Shown piece by piece: positions 23,994 to 32,545 of a stretch of DNA of 64,000 bases. The stretch is from positions 124,001 to 188,000 of the forward strand of contig JAFKIL010000001.1 in assembly GCA_017306415.1 (NCBI GenBank), read 5' to 3'. The DNA comes from Microbacterium sp. GTDB taxonomy: Bacteria; Actinomycetota; Actinomycetes; Actinomycetales; Microbacteriaceae. The notes beneath the pieces are model-generated. The model ran no database searches. It saw nothing but the letters and a program-made list of their open reading frames with translations, and was not told the DNA's origin. Positions within the stretch are counted from its first letter, which is position 1; every line of letters begins with the position of its first letter. The position numbers and the translations under genes are program-made.

Positions 23994-25028
23994 TCAGAGG
24001 TCTTCCGCGAGCGTCTCGTGGATGCGGCGGAGGTCGACGAGCAGGGAGCCCACGAGGATCCAATGGTCCGAGCTCGGCGCGGCGACCTCGAGCGGTGTCG
24101 TCAGGGCGGCGGGCTCCACCGCCGGCGCGGCCTCGCCGACGGTGCCCTCCGCCCGCTGAAGCGCCAGGCGGACATCGTGCGCAGCCCGCCTCAGCTGTTC
24201 GGCGATCGCGCCGACGGTCGGCTCGGCGCGCAGGGTGTCGTCGTACCGGTCGACGAACGTCCGCGTCATCCCGACCGTCTGCGTCACGATCGTCGTGAAC
24301 CGATCCATGGCGGTGCGCAGCTCGCCGAGCTCCGCACGGTGCCTGCCGGCGCGCGGATTGAGCGTCAGTGACTCCATTCCCGCGCCGATCGCCGCGTCGG
24401 CCGCATCCCACATCGGGCGCATGAGTCGGGCCGTGACGAGCAGCTCGGTGAGCTGCTCGGGCGTCTGCGGACTCTGCAGCGCGGCGGCGAGCCGGTCCAG
24501 AGAGTCGGCGAGCTCGGCGCCGAAGGCGTCGACGCTCGCGCGGGCGGGCGCGACGGCGACGGGTGGGACGATGGCCACGTTGACGATGAATCCGATCACG
24601 GCGCCGAGCAGGGTCTCGAGGATGCGGTCGAGCGCGTATCCCGGCGTACCGGTCGACAACGCGAGCACGAGGATGGCACTGATCGCCATCTGGTTGCCGG
24701 TGCCCGGCGTGACCTTGAGCGCCCATGCGAGCAGCAGCGCCACGACGACGGCGATCGCGACGACCCAGGATGCGGTGCCGAGGAAGCCGAGCACGCCGGC
24801 GACCGCGACCCCGACGATGACGCCCACCGTCCGCTCGACCGCCTTGGCGAACGACTGGTTGAGGCTCGGCTGGACCACGAGCAAGGCCGCGATCGCGGCG
24901 AACACCGGAAGCGGACCGGGGATCAGCCAGCCCGCGACGAACCAGGCGGCGACGGTGGCGATCGCCGACTTCACCACCTGCAGCACCGGGGAGCGCTTGG
25001 CCGTGAGAAACGTCGCCGTCATGCGCAT
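23994..25028 (-). CDS. FUSC-family membrane protein (aromatic-acid exporter-like)
   Basis: This 344-residue protein has about six hydrophobic helices in residues 15-160 (for example VVKSAIATVAAWFVAGWLIPG and the VERTVGVIVGVAVAGVLGFL motif region), then a long helical cytosolic tail. This is the half-size FUSC / DUF939 layout seen in exporters of aromatic acids and other amphiphiles. Substrate is unknown. ATG 25028 follows a TACCGT box by 6 nt. Confidence 0.82.
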   Translation of the reverse strand: MRMTATFLTAKRSPVLQVVKSAIATVAAWFVAGWLIPGPLPVFAAIAALLVVQPSLNQSFAKAVERTVGVIVGVAVAGVLGFLGTASWVVAIAVVVALLLAWALKVTPGTGNQMAISAILVLALSTGTPGYALDRILETLLGAVIGFIVNVAIVPPVAVAPARASVDAFGAELADSLDRLAAALQSPQTPEQLTELLVTARLMRPMWDAADAAIGAGMESLTLNPRAGRHRAELGELRTAMDRFTTIVTQTVGMTRTFVDRYDDTLRAEPTVGAIAEQLRRAAHDVRLALQRAEGTVGEAAPAVEPAALTTPLEVAAPSSDHWILVGSLLVDLRRIHETLAEDL

Positions 25029-25034
25029 GCGTCA

Positions 25035-25040
25035 ACGGTA
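25035..25040 (-). promoter_or_regulatory. Leaderless -10 box (TACCGT) of the FUSC gene
   Basis: TACCGT-TGACGC-ATG on the minus strand. The same TACCGTTGACG context precedes the gene at 27856. Confidence 0.55.
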
Positions 25041-25098
25041 GGCGCTCGTGCGGGCGGCGCCGGAGATCGCGCGCCGCCCGCACGCCCGTCGCGTCAGC

Positions 25099-26487
25099 TC
25101 ACGACCTGCCTGCCGTCGCGCGCGGCGCCTTCGTCTCGGCCGCCCCCACCACGGCCTCGACCCGTTGTGCGAGCTGGTCGGCGACCTCGAGATGGGCGAT
25201 CAGCTCGGCCGCCCAGTCCGGCTGCGGATCCGGCTCCGGGATGTGCGGGAACTGCTTCTCGATCAGGCGATACCGCTCGATCAGCTCGCGGAGGACCTCC
25301 CACCACGCCGGCACCCGGTTCAGGTAGATCGATGCCCCGCACGCGAACGGCTTGTCCCCGTACACCGGGTCGTCGTACGAGGTGTCGGTGTCGTGCTGAT
25401 CCGAGTAGTTGAACGCCTCCACCATGCTGATCCTGCCGCTGTGGTCGACGTCGGCGTGGTGGGCGAGGCTCGCGCCGTAGGCCGATGCGTCGTTGAGGCC
25501 CTCGAACCACGCGAGCGCCCACGGATCGAAGTGCGTGGCGCCCGCGCTCACCTTGTCCGCCGGCACCGCGGCCGCGAACGAGGTGCGCGCCGCCGTGCTG
25601 TGGTCGAGGGTCGGCTGCAGGAACGCGCCGGAGTAGCACTGCTCCATCGTGACGACGAGCGTTCCGAACGAGCGCATCCCGTCGAGCATCGTCCCCCACT
25701 CGTCGGGGGTGACCACCGTCGAGTTGTCGACGCAGAGCCCGGTCGTCGCACCGTGGTTGTTGGTGTGGACGAACAGGAGGCTGTCGTCGTCCATGCGATC
25801 GCTGATCGCCGTGAGCGTGTCGTGCAGATGCGCCTTCGTCGCGGAGTCGGTCACCTGCATCTGGTACGCGGTGCCGTCACCCACCCAGGTGCTCATCCCG
25901 GACCCGCTCGCATCCGTGGCGCCGATGGTGCCGTCGTAGCAGAGCACGTAGATGTGGTCCGCGGGGAAGCCGAGCTTGTTCCGGAGGATCCGATAGGCGA
26001 ACTCGAGGTCCTCCACGTGGCGACGGTTGCTGATCTGACTCGTGAACAGCAGCGCGAACCGGTTGTCGTCCCGCCACCACGGGAGGTGCAGGCGCGTCCA
26101 GTCGATCTGCTGATACACGACGGGGCGCAGCTCGACCTCGAGCAGCGGAGCATGGAAGTGCTCGAGCTCGATGCCGGGGTCCGCGACCTCCGGTGGGAAC
26201 ATCGCGTCCACGACCTCGATCACCGCCCCGTCCTTCGCGGAATGGAACCGGTAGCGACAGGGATGTCCGAAGTTGGCGCCGGGCATCAGGTCCTCGAAGA
26301 CGAGGACGGATGCTGCGGGCACGACGATCTCGCGATCGACGAGCCTCAGCGTGTGTCCCTTGGGGTACGCGGTGGTCGCCACCGAGAGGTGCGTCGTGGC
26401 GGCGGTGGTCGGGGTGAGCGTGGCGAATGCCGCCGCGCGGGCGCGGGCGAGCGCTTTCGCACTGGCCCGCGGCATGTCGATGTTCAT
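25099..26487 (-). CDS. C13/legumain-like (caspase-fold) cysteine peptidase with EF-hand-like loop
   Basis: The 462-residue protein has three visible parts. Residues 40-125 form an N-terminal module with PGANFGHPCRYRF. Residues 140-320 look like a clan CD peptidase: strand LLFVHTNNHGATTG gives catalytic His245, and LVVTMEQCYSGAF gives catalytic Cys284. Residues 346-357 (DVDHSGRISMVE) fit the 12-residue EF-hand calcium loop and are followed by EAFNYSDQ. The C-terminal 70 residues look like a coiled helix. No signal peptide is visible. It overlaps the upstream partner gene by 4 nt. The true substrate is unknown. Confidence 0.8.
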   Translation of the reverse strand: MNIDMPRASAKALARARAAAFATLTPTTAATTHLSVATTAYPKGHTLRLVDREIVVPAASVLVFEDLMPGANFGHPCRYRFHSAKDGAVIEVVDAMFPPEVADPGIELEHFHAPLLEVELRPVVYQQIDWTRLHLPWWRDDNRFALLFTSQISNRRHVEDLEFAYRILRNKLGFPADHIYVLCYDGTIGATDASGSGMSTWVGDGTAYQMQVTDSATKAHLHDTLTAISDRMDDDSLLFVHTNNHGATTGLCVDNSTVVTPDEWGTMLDGMRSFGTLVVTMEQCYSGAFLQPTLDHSTAARTSFAAAVPADKVSAGATHFDPWALAWFEGLNDASAYGASLAHHADVDHSGRISMVEAFNYSDQHDTDTSYDDPVYGDKPFACGASIYLNRVPAWWEVLRELIERYRLIEKQFPHIPEPDPQPDWAAELIAHLEVADQLAQRVEAVVGAAETKAPRATAGRS

Positions 26488-26867
26488 GATGACTCCTCTG
26501 TGTTCGCGTGGTCGTCCTGCGACGACGGGGGGACCAGGTCCGGGACCCGATCAGTTGCACTGACGACCGTCCACGTGTCGGGGAGGAATCCGAAGACGGG
26601 GGGCCGGTCGGATTCCACGGTCGCCAGGAGTGCGCCCGTCGAGACGTCGACGAACGCGTAGACGCAGGGATGCATCCAGTTCGCGCCCGGGTGATCGTCG
26701 CGGAACGCGAGGATCGCGGGGCGGGAGAGGGAGTGCTCGACGGGTCCGAGCATCGCGACGCCGGGGCCAGCGGGCGCTCGGTTCGCGTAGAGCACGGTCC
26801 CGGTGAGGGCGGGCAGGGCGTGCGTCACGAGCTCACGGACGATGCCGGGTTCGAGCAGTTCGCGCAC
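26484..26867 (-). CDS. Small partner protein related to the N-terminal module of the C13-like peptidase
   Basis: This 127-residue protein contains PGANWMHPCVYAF (residues 60-72), which lines up with PGANFGHPCRYRF in the adjoining peptidase. The preceding AILAFRDDH aligns with SVLVFEDLM, and the following GALLATVESDRPP with GAVIEVVDAMFPP. It is therefore a stand-alone copy of the peptidase's N-terminal module. The GTG start has a GAGGAGCGACC ribosome site. The ATGA overlap implies coupled translation. Inhibitor, adaptor, substrate or co-structural roles are all possible. Confidence 0.7.
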   Translation of the reverse strand: MRELLEPGIVRELVTHALPALTGTVLYANRAPAGPGVAMLGPVEHSLSRPAILAFRDDHPGANWMHPCVYAFVDVSTGALLATVESDRPPVFGFLPDTWTVVSATDRVPDLVPPSSQDDHANTEESS

Positions 26868-26961
26868 GGTCGCTCCTCACGCAGGTTCACTTCGGAGAGG
26901 CCGTGAGGGGCGGCGGTGATACCCGGCCGGCGACCGGCGGGCGCGATGAGAGGATGTCCCG

Positions 26962-27363
26962 GTGGCGCCTCTGTCGATCCGCGACGACTCCCGCTGTCCG
27001 TGCGGCAGCGGGCTGAACTTCGCCGCCTGCTGCGCTCGCGCCCTCCGCGGCATCCCCGCGGCCACAGCCGAGGCGCTCATGCGCTCCCGCTATACGGCGA
27101 ACGTGGTCGGCGATGCGGGCTATCTCCTGCAGACCTGGCATCCCGGCACGGCGCCGGAGTCGATCGATCTCGACGCGGCACTCCGCTGGACAGGTCTGCA
27201 GATCGTCGCGGTGGACGGCGGGGGAGACGCGGATGCGCGGGGCGTCGTCGAATTCGCCGCGGACTGGCGGTCGGCGGCCGGGCGGGGGACGCTCCGCGAG
27301 CGCAGCCGCTTCGTGCGTCAGAGCGGACGGTGGTGGTACCTGGACGGTGTCGTCACCCGCTAG
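26962..27363 (+). CDS. YchJ-like protein with SEC-C motif
   Basis: This 133-residue protein begins with the zinc-binding SEC-C-type motif CPCGSGLNFAACCA and continues with a YchJ/NTF2-like alpha-beta domain (EALMRSRYTANVVGDAGYLLQTWHP, then RSRFVRQSGRWWYLDG). The family is widespread and of uncertain function. A GAGGAT box ends 6 nt before the GTG start. It is divergent from the C13-peptidase pair and convergent with the next gene. Confidence 0.87.
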   Translation: MAPLSIRDDSRCPCGSGLNFAACCARALRGIPAATAEALMRSRYTANVVGDAGYLLQTWHPGTAPESIDLDAALRWTGLQIVAVDGGGDADARGVVEFAADWRSAAGRGTLRERSRFVRQSGRWWYLDGVVTR

Positions 27364-27367
27364 TGCG

Positions 27368-27856
27368 TCACACCGAGGGTCGGCGACGCTCCAGCTCGCG
27401 GGCCGCGTCCGCCGGGGAGCGATCGAGGAGCCGGGCCGGCCAGGCGAGGTCCCACCCGCCGTTCTGCTTCCGTGCCGCACGCATCGATGCCGCGCTCTCT
27501 CCCGTGACCCCGGTGAGGTAGCCGTCGTACCGTCGCAGCCGGATGCCGAGCTGCGTCGACGTCGAGCCGATCCGGTCCACATCGCCCCAGGGGATGGGGC
27601 CGGCGCCTGTCACCCGGATGCCGGTGTCGTCCGCGCGCAGGAGCACGCTGCGGCGCCACTGCGTCGAGAACGCCACGCCGCCGCCGACGCCGAAGAAGCC
27701 CACGGCGCCCACCCCCACGATCAGATTGAGCGTCGCCGTCGGCGCGAGCACGACGACGACGGCACCCATCACGGTGAACACCAGGCAGACCACGGCGAGG
27801 ATGATCAGATTGCGTCGAGGGGAGACGATTCTCAGCTCGGGTGCGGGGTCGGGCAT
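27368..27856 (-). CDS. Hypothetical membrane protein with PH-like C-terminal domain
   Basis: This 162-residue protein has two adjacent hydrophobic helices (about residues 17-38 and 43-63) followed by a beta-rich cytosolic part (SVLLRADDTGIRVTGAGPIPWGDVDRI). This resembles the bacterial PH-like domains of small membrane proteins. There is no recognised function. ATG 27856 lies 6 nt after a TACCGT -10 box. Confidence 0.72.
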   Translation of the reverse strand: MPDPAPELRIVSPRRNLIILAVVCLVFTVMGAVVVVLAPTATLNLIVGVGAVGFFGVGGGVAFSTQWRRSVLLRADDTGIRVTGAGPIPWGDVDRIGSTSTQLGIRLRRYDGYLTGVTGESAASMRAARKQNGGWDLAWPARLLDRSPADAARELERRRPSV

Positions 27857-27862
27857 ACGTCA

Positions 27863-27868
27863 ACGGTA
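27863..27868 (-). promoter_or_regulatory. Leaderless -10 box (TACCGT) of the 27856 gene
   Basis: TACCGT-TGACGT-ATG on the minus strand. Confidence 0.5.
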
Positions 27869-27940
27869 GAGCGCCTTCGCGCAGCCGTGCGCGCATGAGC
27901 GTCCCCGGCGGGAACACTGCGGTCGCGCCGGGCGTTCTGT

Positions 27941-27946
27941 TATGCT
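27941..27946 (+). promoter_or_regulatory. Probable -10 box (TATGCT) of rpsA
   Basis: TATGCT lies about 165 nt before the rpsA ATG, giving an unusually long leader for this window. The leader has a small TGGCG-ATTT-CGCCA hairpin near its 5' end and an AAGGA ribosome site near 28096. Confidence 0.5.
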
Positions 27947-28111
27947 GGAGCGTCATTCGTGTGGCGATTTCGCCATGCGTTCGTGACATCTGCACGACAT
28001 CCGCTTCGCTTCGGCTCGCGCCACCGCCATCCTCTCGCCACGGCAGGAGGACGGCGCGCGCGAAGACGTGCCGAGGCCCGATACCCCACACCAACAAGGA
28101 CAACCCACTAC

Positions 28112-29566
28112 ATGACTACCGCAACGACCGCCCCGGCCACCAAGCAGGTCGCCATCAACGACATCGGATCTGCTGAGGACTTCCTGGCCGCGGTCGAACT
28201 GACCCTCAAGTTCTTCAACGACGGAGACCTCATCGAAGGCACCGTGGTGAAGATCGACCGCGACGAGGTGCTCCTCGACGTCGGGTACAAGACCGAGGGC
28301 GTCATCCCCTCGCGAGAGCTTTCCATCAAGCACGACGTCGACCCCAACGAGGTCGTCAAGGTCGGCGACGCCGTCGAGGCCCTCGTTCTCCAGAAGGAGG
28401 ACAAGGAAGGCCGTCTGATCCTGTCGAAGAAGCGCGCGCAGTACGAGCGCGCGTGGGGCGACGTGGAGAAGATCAAGGAAGAGGACGGCGTGGTCACGGG
28501 TTCCGTGATCGAGGTCGTCAAGGGCGGCCTGATCGTCGACATCGGCCTGCGTGGCTTCCTCCCGGCCTCGCTCATCGAGCTGCGCCGCGTCCGCGACCTC
28601 ACGCCGTACCTCGGCCAGGAGATCGAGGCGAAGATCCTCGAGCTCGACAAGAACCGCAACAACGTGGTGCTGTCGCGCCGCGCCCTGCTCGAGCAGACGC
28701 AGTCGGAGTCGCGCACCACGTTCCTGAACAACCTGCACAAGGGTCAGGTCCGCAAGGGTGTCGTCTCGTCGATCGTCAACTTCGGCGCGTTCGTCGACCT
28801 GGGCGGCGTGGACGGCCTCGTGCACGTCTCGGAGCTCTCGTGGAAGCACATCGAGCACGCCTCCGAGGTCGTCGAGGTCGGTCAGGAAGTCACCGTGGAG
28901 ATCCTCGAGGTCGACCTCGACCGTGAGCGCGTGTCGCTCTCGCTCAAGGCGACGCAGGAGGACCCGTGGCAGGTCTTCGCCCGCACCCACGCGATCGGTC
29001 AGGTCACGCCGGGCAAGGTCACGAAGCTGGTGCCGTTCGGTGCGTTCGTGCGTGTCGCCGACGGCATCGAGGGCCTCGTGCACATCTCGGAGCTGTCCGG
29101 AAAGCACGTGGAGCTCGCCGAGCAGGTCGTGTCGGTCGGGGAAGAGGTCTTCGTCAAGGTCATCGACATCGACCTCGAGCGTCGCCGGATCTCGCTCTCG
29201 CTCAAGCAGGCGAACGACGCGGTCGACCCGTTCGGCACCGAGTTCGACCCGGCCCTCTACGGCATGGTCACTGAGTACGACGAGAACGGGGAGTACAAGT
29301 ACCCCGAGGGCTTCGACCCGGAGACGAACGCCTGGAAGGAAGGGTTCGACACTCAGCGTGAGGCTTGGGAGCAGGAGTATGCCGCTGCCCAGGCTCGCTG
29401 GGAGGCGCACAAGGCCCAGGTCGCGAAGACCCTGGAGGCCGAGTCCGCCGCCGCGACCGCCGGCGTCGAGGCTCCCTCGACGTTCTCGAGCGACTCGTCC
29501 CCGGCGGGTACCCTCGCCGACGACGAGGCCCTCGCAGCACTTCGCGAGAAGCTGTCGGGTCGCTGA
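28112..29566 (+). CDS. rpsA: 30S ribosomal protein S1
   Basis: S1 binds mRNA on the 30S subunit. The 484-residue protein has four S1/OB repeats (about residues 35-105, 123-188, 209-277 and 294-363) and the usual actinobacterial acidic tail. Repeats 3 and 4 show the classic VSSIVNFGAFVDLGGVDGLVHVSEL and KLVPFGAFVRVADGIEGLVH pattern. ATG 28112 gives the typical TTATTAPATKQVAINDIGS start. A perfect terminator follows. Confidence 0.97.
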   Translation: MTTATTAPATKQVAINDIGSAEDFLAAVELTLKFFNDGDLIEGTVVKIDRDEVLLDVGYKTEGVIPSRELSIKHDVDPNEVVKVGDAVEALVLQKEDKEGRLILSKKRAQYERAWGDVEKIKEEDGVVTGSVIEVVKGGLIVDIGLRGFLPASLIELRRVRDLTPYLGQEIEAKILELDKNRNNVVLSRRALLEQTQSESRTTFLNNLHKGQVRKGVVSSIVNFGAFVDLGGVDGLVHVSELSWKHIEHASEVVEVGQEVTVEILEVDLDRERVSLSLKATQEDPWQVFARTHAIGQVTPGKVTKLVPFGAFVRVADGIEGLVHISELSGKHVELAEQVVSVGEEVFVKVIDIDLERRRISLSLKQANDAVDPFGTEFDPALYGMVTEYDENGEYKYPEGFDPETNAWKEGFDTQREAWEQEYAAAQARWEAHKAQVAKTLEAESAAATAGVEAPSTFSSDSSPAGTLADDEALAALREKLSGR

Positions 29567-29581
29567 GCTTCAACTGATCCA

Positions 29582-29617
29582 CGGAAGGGCCGGAACCTGC
29601 GGGTTCCGGCCCTTCCG
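29582..29617 (+). terminator. Strong hairpin terminator of rpsA
   Basis: A 16-bp perfect stem (29582-29597 with 29602-29617) encloses the loop TGCG, 15 nt after the rpsA stop. No long T-run follows, as is common in this lineage. Confidence 0.75.
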
Positions 29618-29681
29618 CCGTCTCCGGTCGGATCGGCGCCACCGGTGGGCGCGCCGACCGGCGATGGCGATCACGCGACGA

Positions 29682-29687
29682 TAGCGT
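29682..29687 (+). promoter_or_regulatory. Leaderless -10 box (TAGCGT) of the histidine kinase operon
   Basis: TAGCGT ends 6 nt before ATG 29694. Confidence 0.55.
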
Positions 29688-29693
29688 GATCCC

Positions 29694-31373
29694 ATGCGGA
29701 GATTCACGCCCGTTTCGGTGCGCCGAGAGCGCCCGCGGCGTGGACTCTTCGCCGATCAGACACGCGCGCGCACCGCAGCCCTGAACCAGCTTCTGCTCGG
29801 CTCCGTCGTCCTCTTCGTGACACTCCTCGTGATCGGCCAGCGGTCGGGCACCGGCCTGGAGACGTATTTCCTCGGCGTCGTCATGATCTTCGTGCTCACG
29901 GGTGTCACGATGGTCGTCCCATGGAACCGCATCGCTCCCGGATGGCTGGCGATCATCCCGGTTCTCGACATCGTGGCGATCCTCCTCCTGCGTCTCGCGA
30001 TTCCCGACGGCGGGTTCGGCCTGCTGTGGGTGTTCCCCACGATGTGGCTGGCGGCGGGCTTCGGTGTGCCCGGACTGTGCGGAGGCGTCCTGGGAGCCTG
30101 CGCGGCCTTCCTGTATTCAGCGCTCGCAGCGCATCCGGAGCAGCACCTCAATGTGTACACGCTCCTGCTGCTGCCCATGGTGCTGCTCGCGGTGAGCGCG
30201 ACCAGCTACCTGACCGCCCGACGGACGGCAGCGCAGCGCACGCTCCTGAGCAAGCAGGCGCAGATGCTCTCGCAGCTGCTGGAGCGGACGCGCAGCCAGG
30301 AGCAGGAGGTCACCGAGATCCTCGACGCGGTGGACTTCGGGGTCATCCGGATCGGACGTGACGGCGGCATCGCCGTCACGAATGAGGCGCACGGTCACCT
30401 CCAGCGGGCCATCGCCGCGACGGATGCCGACACCGAGGTGTATCGCGACGACGGCGTCACCCCGCTCCCGATCGAAGAGCAGCCCATCGAGCGTGCCCTG
30501 CGGGGTGAGGCCTTCGACGACCAGCTCGTCTGGTTCGGGCCACCCGAGGGAGAGCGTCGCGCCCTGAGCGTGACCGCGCGGCGCCTGCTGGACAGCCACG
30601 GCGAGGATGCCGGCGCGGTGGTCATCTCTCGCGACGTGACCGCCGAGGCGACCGCCCTCCGTGCTCGGGACGATCTCGTCGCATCCGTCACCCACGAGCT
30701 GCGGACCCCCCTCACGTCGATCCTGGGATACCTCGATCTGGCCATCGACGACCCCGACATCCCGCCGCAGGCCCGTGGCAACCTCGAGATCGCCGAGCGG
30801 AACGCGGAACGCCTGCTCGGCATCGTCGGCGACATGCTGGCGGCCTCGCAGGCATCCCGGGGATCGGCGGAGTTCTCGGTCGTCCCCGACGACATCGACG
30901 TCGCCGAGGTGATCCGCGCCTCGGTCGAGTCGTTACTGCCTCGAGCGGCAGAGCGCGCCGTGCTGATCGACACCTCGGGCCTCGAAGTCGCCTATGCCCG
31001 TGCCGATTCGATGCGACTCCGGCAGGTCATCGACAACCTGATCTCCAACGCGATCAAGTACAACCGCGACGGGGGCACCGTCTCGCTGGGTTCGACCGCC
31101 GACGACGGGTCCGTCTGGATTCTCGTCCGCGACACCGGCCTCGGCATCACCAAGGAGGAGCAGGCGGGACTGTTCCAGCGCTTCTACCGCGGCGACACGG
31201 TGCGTGCGACCGGCATGAAGGGCACAGGGCTCGGTCTCGCCATCAGCCGCGACATCGTCCGGGCGCACGGCGGCGACATCACGGTGCGCAGCACACCGGG
31301 CGTGGGTTCGACGTTCATCGTCCGACTTCCGGCCGGCTCACCGCATCCCTCGACGAAAGGCGAACGCCCGTGA
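29694..31373 (+). CDS. Membrane sensor histidine kinase with PAS-like domain
   Basis: This 559-residue HisKA kinase has six or so membrane helices in residues 30-172, a PAS-like domain (about 205-318, ILDAVDFGVIRIGRDGGI), His334 in SVTHELRTPLTSILGYLDL, and an intact ATPase domain with DNLISNAIKYNRDGG, DTGLGITKEEQAGLFQRFYRG and GTGLGLAIS. It overlaps the next gene by 4 nt. The OmpR-type regulator encoded convergently at 32546 is the likeliest partner (inference from proximity). Confidence 0.93.
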   Translation: MRRFTPVSVRRERPRRGLFADQTRARTAALNQLLLGSVVLFVTLLVIGQRSGTGLETYFLGVVMIFVLTGVTMVVPWNRIAPGWLAIIPVLDIVAILLLRLAIPDGGFGLLWVFPTMWLAAGFGVPGLCGGVLGACAAFLYSALAAHPEQHLNVYTLLLLPMVLLAVSATSYLTARRTAAQRTLLSKQAQMLSQLLERTRSQEQEVTEILDAVDFGVIRIGRDGGIAVTNEAHGHLQRAIAATDADTEVYRDDGVTPLPIEEQPIERALRGEAFDDQLVWFGPPEGERRALSVTARRLLDSHGEDAGAVVISRDVTAEATALRARDDLVASVTHELRTPLTSILGYLDLAIDDPDIPPQARGNLEIAERNAERLLGIVGDMLAASQASRGSAEFSVVPDDIDVAEVIRASVESLLPRAAERAVLIDTSGLEVAYARADSMRLRQVIDNLISNAIKYNRDGGTVSLGSTADDGSVWILVRDTGLGITKEEQAGLFQRFYRGDTVRATGMKGTGLGLAISRDIVRAHGGDITVRSTPGVGSTFIVRLPAGSPHPSTKGERP

Positions 31374-32536
31374 CACTGGATCTGACCTCGGTCGTGGTCA
31401 TGAGCACGCTGGTCGTGATCGTGAGCGGCGTCGTCTACATCGTGGAGACGCTCCTCCGACGTGACGACGGCGCGGGCCGGATCTGGGCGCTCGCCTTCCT
31501 CGCGGCGATGCTGACCACCGTCGCCTACCTCGTGTGGGCGCTCGACAACAGCGCGTGGTGGGCGATCGCCGTCGGCAATGCGGCGTTCGTCACCGGTACC
31601 GGGTGCATGTGGGTCGGCTGCTGGGGGTTCAATGAGCGCCCGCTCACGATTCCGAGTTCCGTGGTCGCGGTCGGAGCCGTCGGGGCTGCCGTGAGCGTGC
31701 TGCTGTCTCCTCACGATCCGAAGGGGTGGGACGGCGCGCTCTGGATGTTCGTCGCGCTGATGGTCTTCGCCGCCGCCGGTGCGGTCGAGTGCCTGCGCGG
31801 GGAGCTCCGGCGCTCTCGCACGCCGCTCGTGCTCGCCTTCGTCCTCGGCCTCCAGGCGATCTTCTATCTGATGCGGATCATCGGGTTCGTCCTCCTCGGC
31901 CCGGACAGCGAGACGTTCAACACCTGGCTCGGAACGATCCCGGCCAGCTTCATCACCATCACGTTCACGATCGTCGCGCTGGTCGTCACGTCCGTGCTCC
32001 GCGCGGGTCGTGCGCAGCAGCGGGGCTTCGAGCGTCTGTCGGGATCCGGGGTCGCCGCGGACGGCATCCTGCCGGAGGCCTCGTTCCGGGCCCAGTTGCA
32101 CGATCTCGTCGAGCGGGCGGGATGGCGCGGCGAGCTGGTAGGGGTCATCGTGGTCCGGGTCGACGATCTGCACCAGATCTCCACCGCGTTCGGTAGCGAG
32201 ATCGCGCGGGCGGTGAGCGCCTCGCTGCGCAGCGGGGTGCGTCGGCACTCGCCCTCCAACGCCTTCGTCGGCGAGGACGGCGCGGTCGGACTCGCGGTGG
32301 GCCTGCTCGTCGAATCGGCCGGTGACGCCCGGCGGCGCGCGGCGCTGGTGTACCGCGGCCTGTTCGAGGGCATCGGCACCGCCACCGGAGGCGTGATCCC
32401 CGTCGTCGGAGTGGGCGTCGCGCTGAGCGACACCGCCGGCTACGACCCGGACGGCCTGCTGCGCACGGCGAGGGAGGCCGCCCACCGCGCGGCGACGAGC
32501 GTGGAGGCGTCGGTCATCGTCGCCGACGCGCGCTGA
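31370..32536 (+). CDS. Membrane protein with degenerate GGDEF-like domain
   Basis: This 388-residue protein has seven or so hydrophobic helices in residues 5-212, then a soluble domain whose layout resembles a diguanylate cyclase. The signature position reads VGEDGAVGLAV (from residue 300) where GG(D/E)EF would be, so cyclase activity is not expected. LVGVIVVRVDDLHQISTAFG and RRAALVYRGLFEGIG fit GGDEF-domain surroundings. The GTG start overlaps the kinase stop (GTGA), so they are co-expressed. A receptor or scaffold role is possible. Confidence 0.75.
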   Translation: MTLDLTSVVVMSTLVVIVSGVVYIVETLLRRDDGAGRIWALAFLAAMLTTVAYLVWALDNSAWWAIAVGNAAFVTGTGCMWVGCWGFNERPLTIPSSVVAVGAVGAAVSVLLSPHDPKGWDGALWMFVALMVFAAAGAVECLRGELRRSRTPLVLAFVLGLQAIFYLMRIIGFVLLGPDSETFNTWLGTIPASFITITFTIVALVVTSVLRAGRAQQRGFERLSGSGVAADGILPEASFRAQLHDLVERAGWRGELVGVIVVRVDDLHQISTAFGSEIARAVSASLRSGVRRHSPSNAFVGEDGAVGLAVGLLVESAGDARRRAALVYRGLFEGIGTATGGVIPVVGVGVALSDTAGYDPDGLLRTAREAAHRAATSVEASVIVADAR

Positions 32537-32545
32537 GAGCCGGTC

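Noticed and set aside
27953-29410. A 485-codon open frame antisense to rpsA, and similar long antisense frames over uvrB (36351-38411), uvrC (42091-44592), gap-pgk (47659-49953) and tal-tkt (57133-59907)
   Set aside because: All mirror well-supported genes in the complementary frame expected from third-position G/C. None has a ribosome site or recognisable residues.
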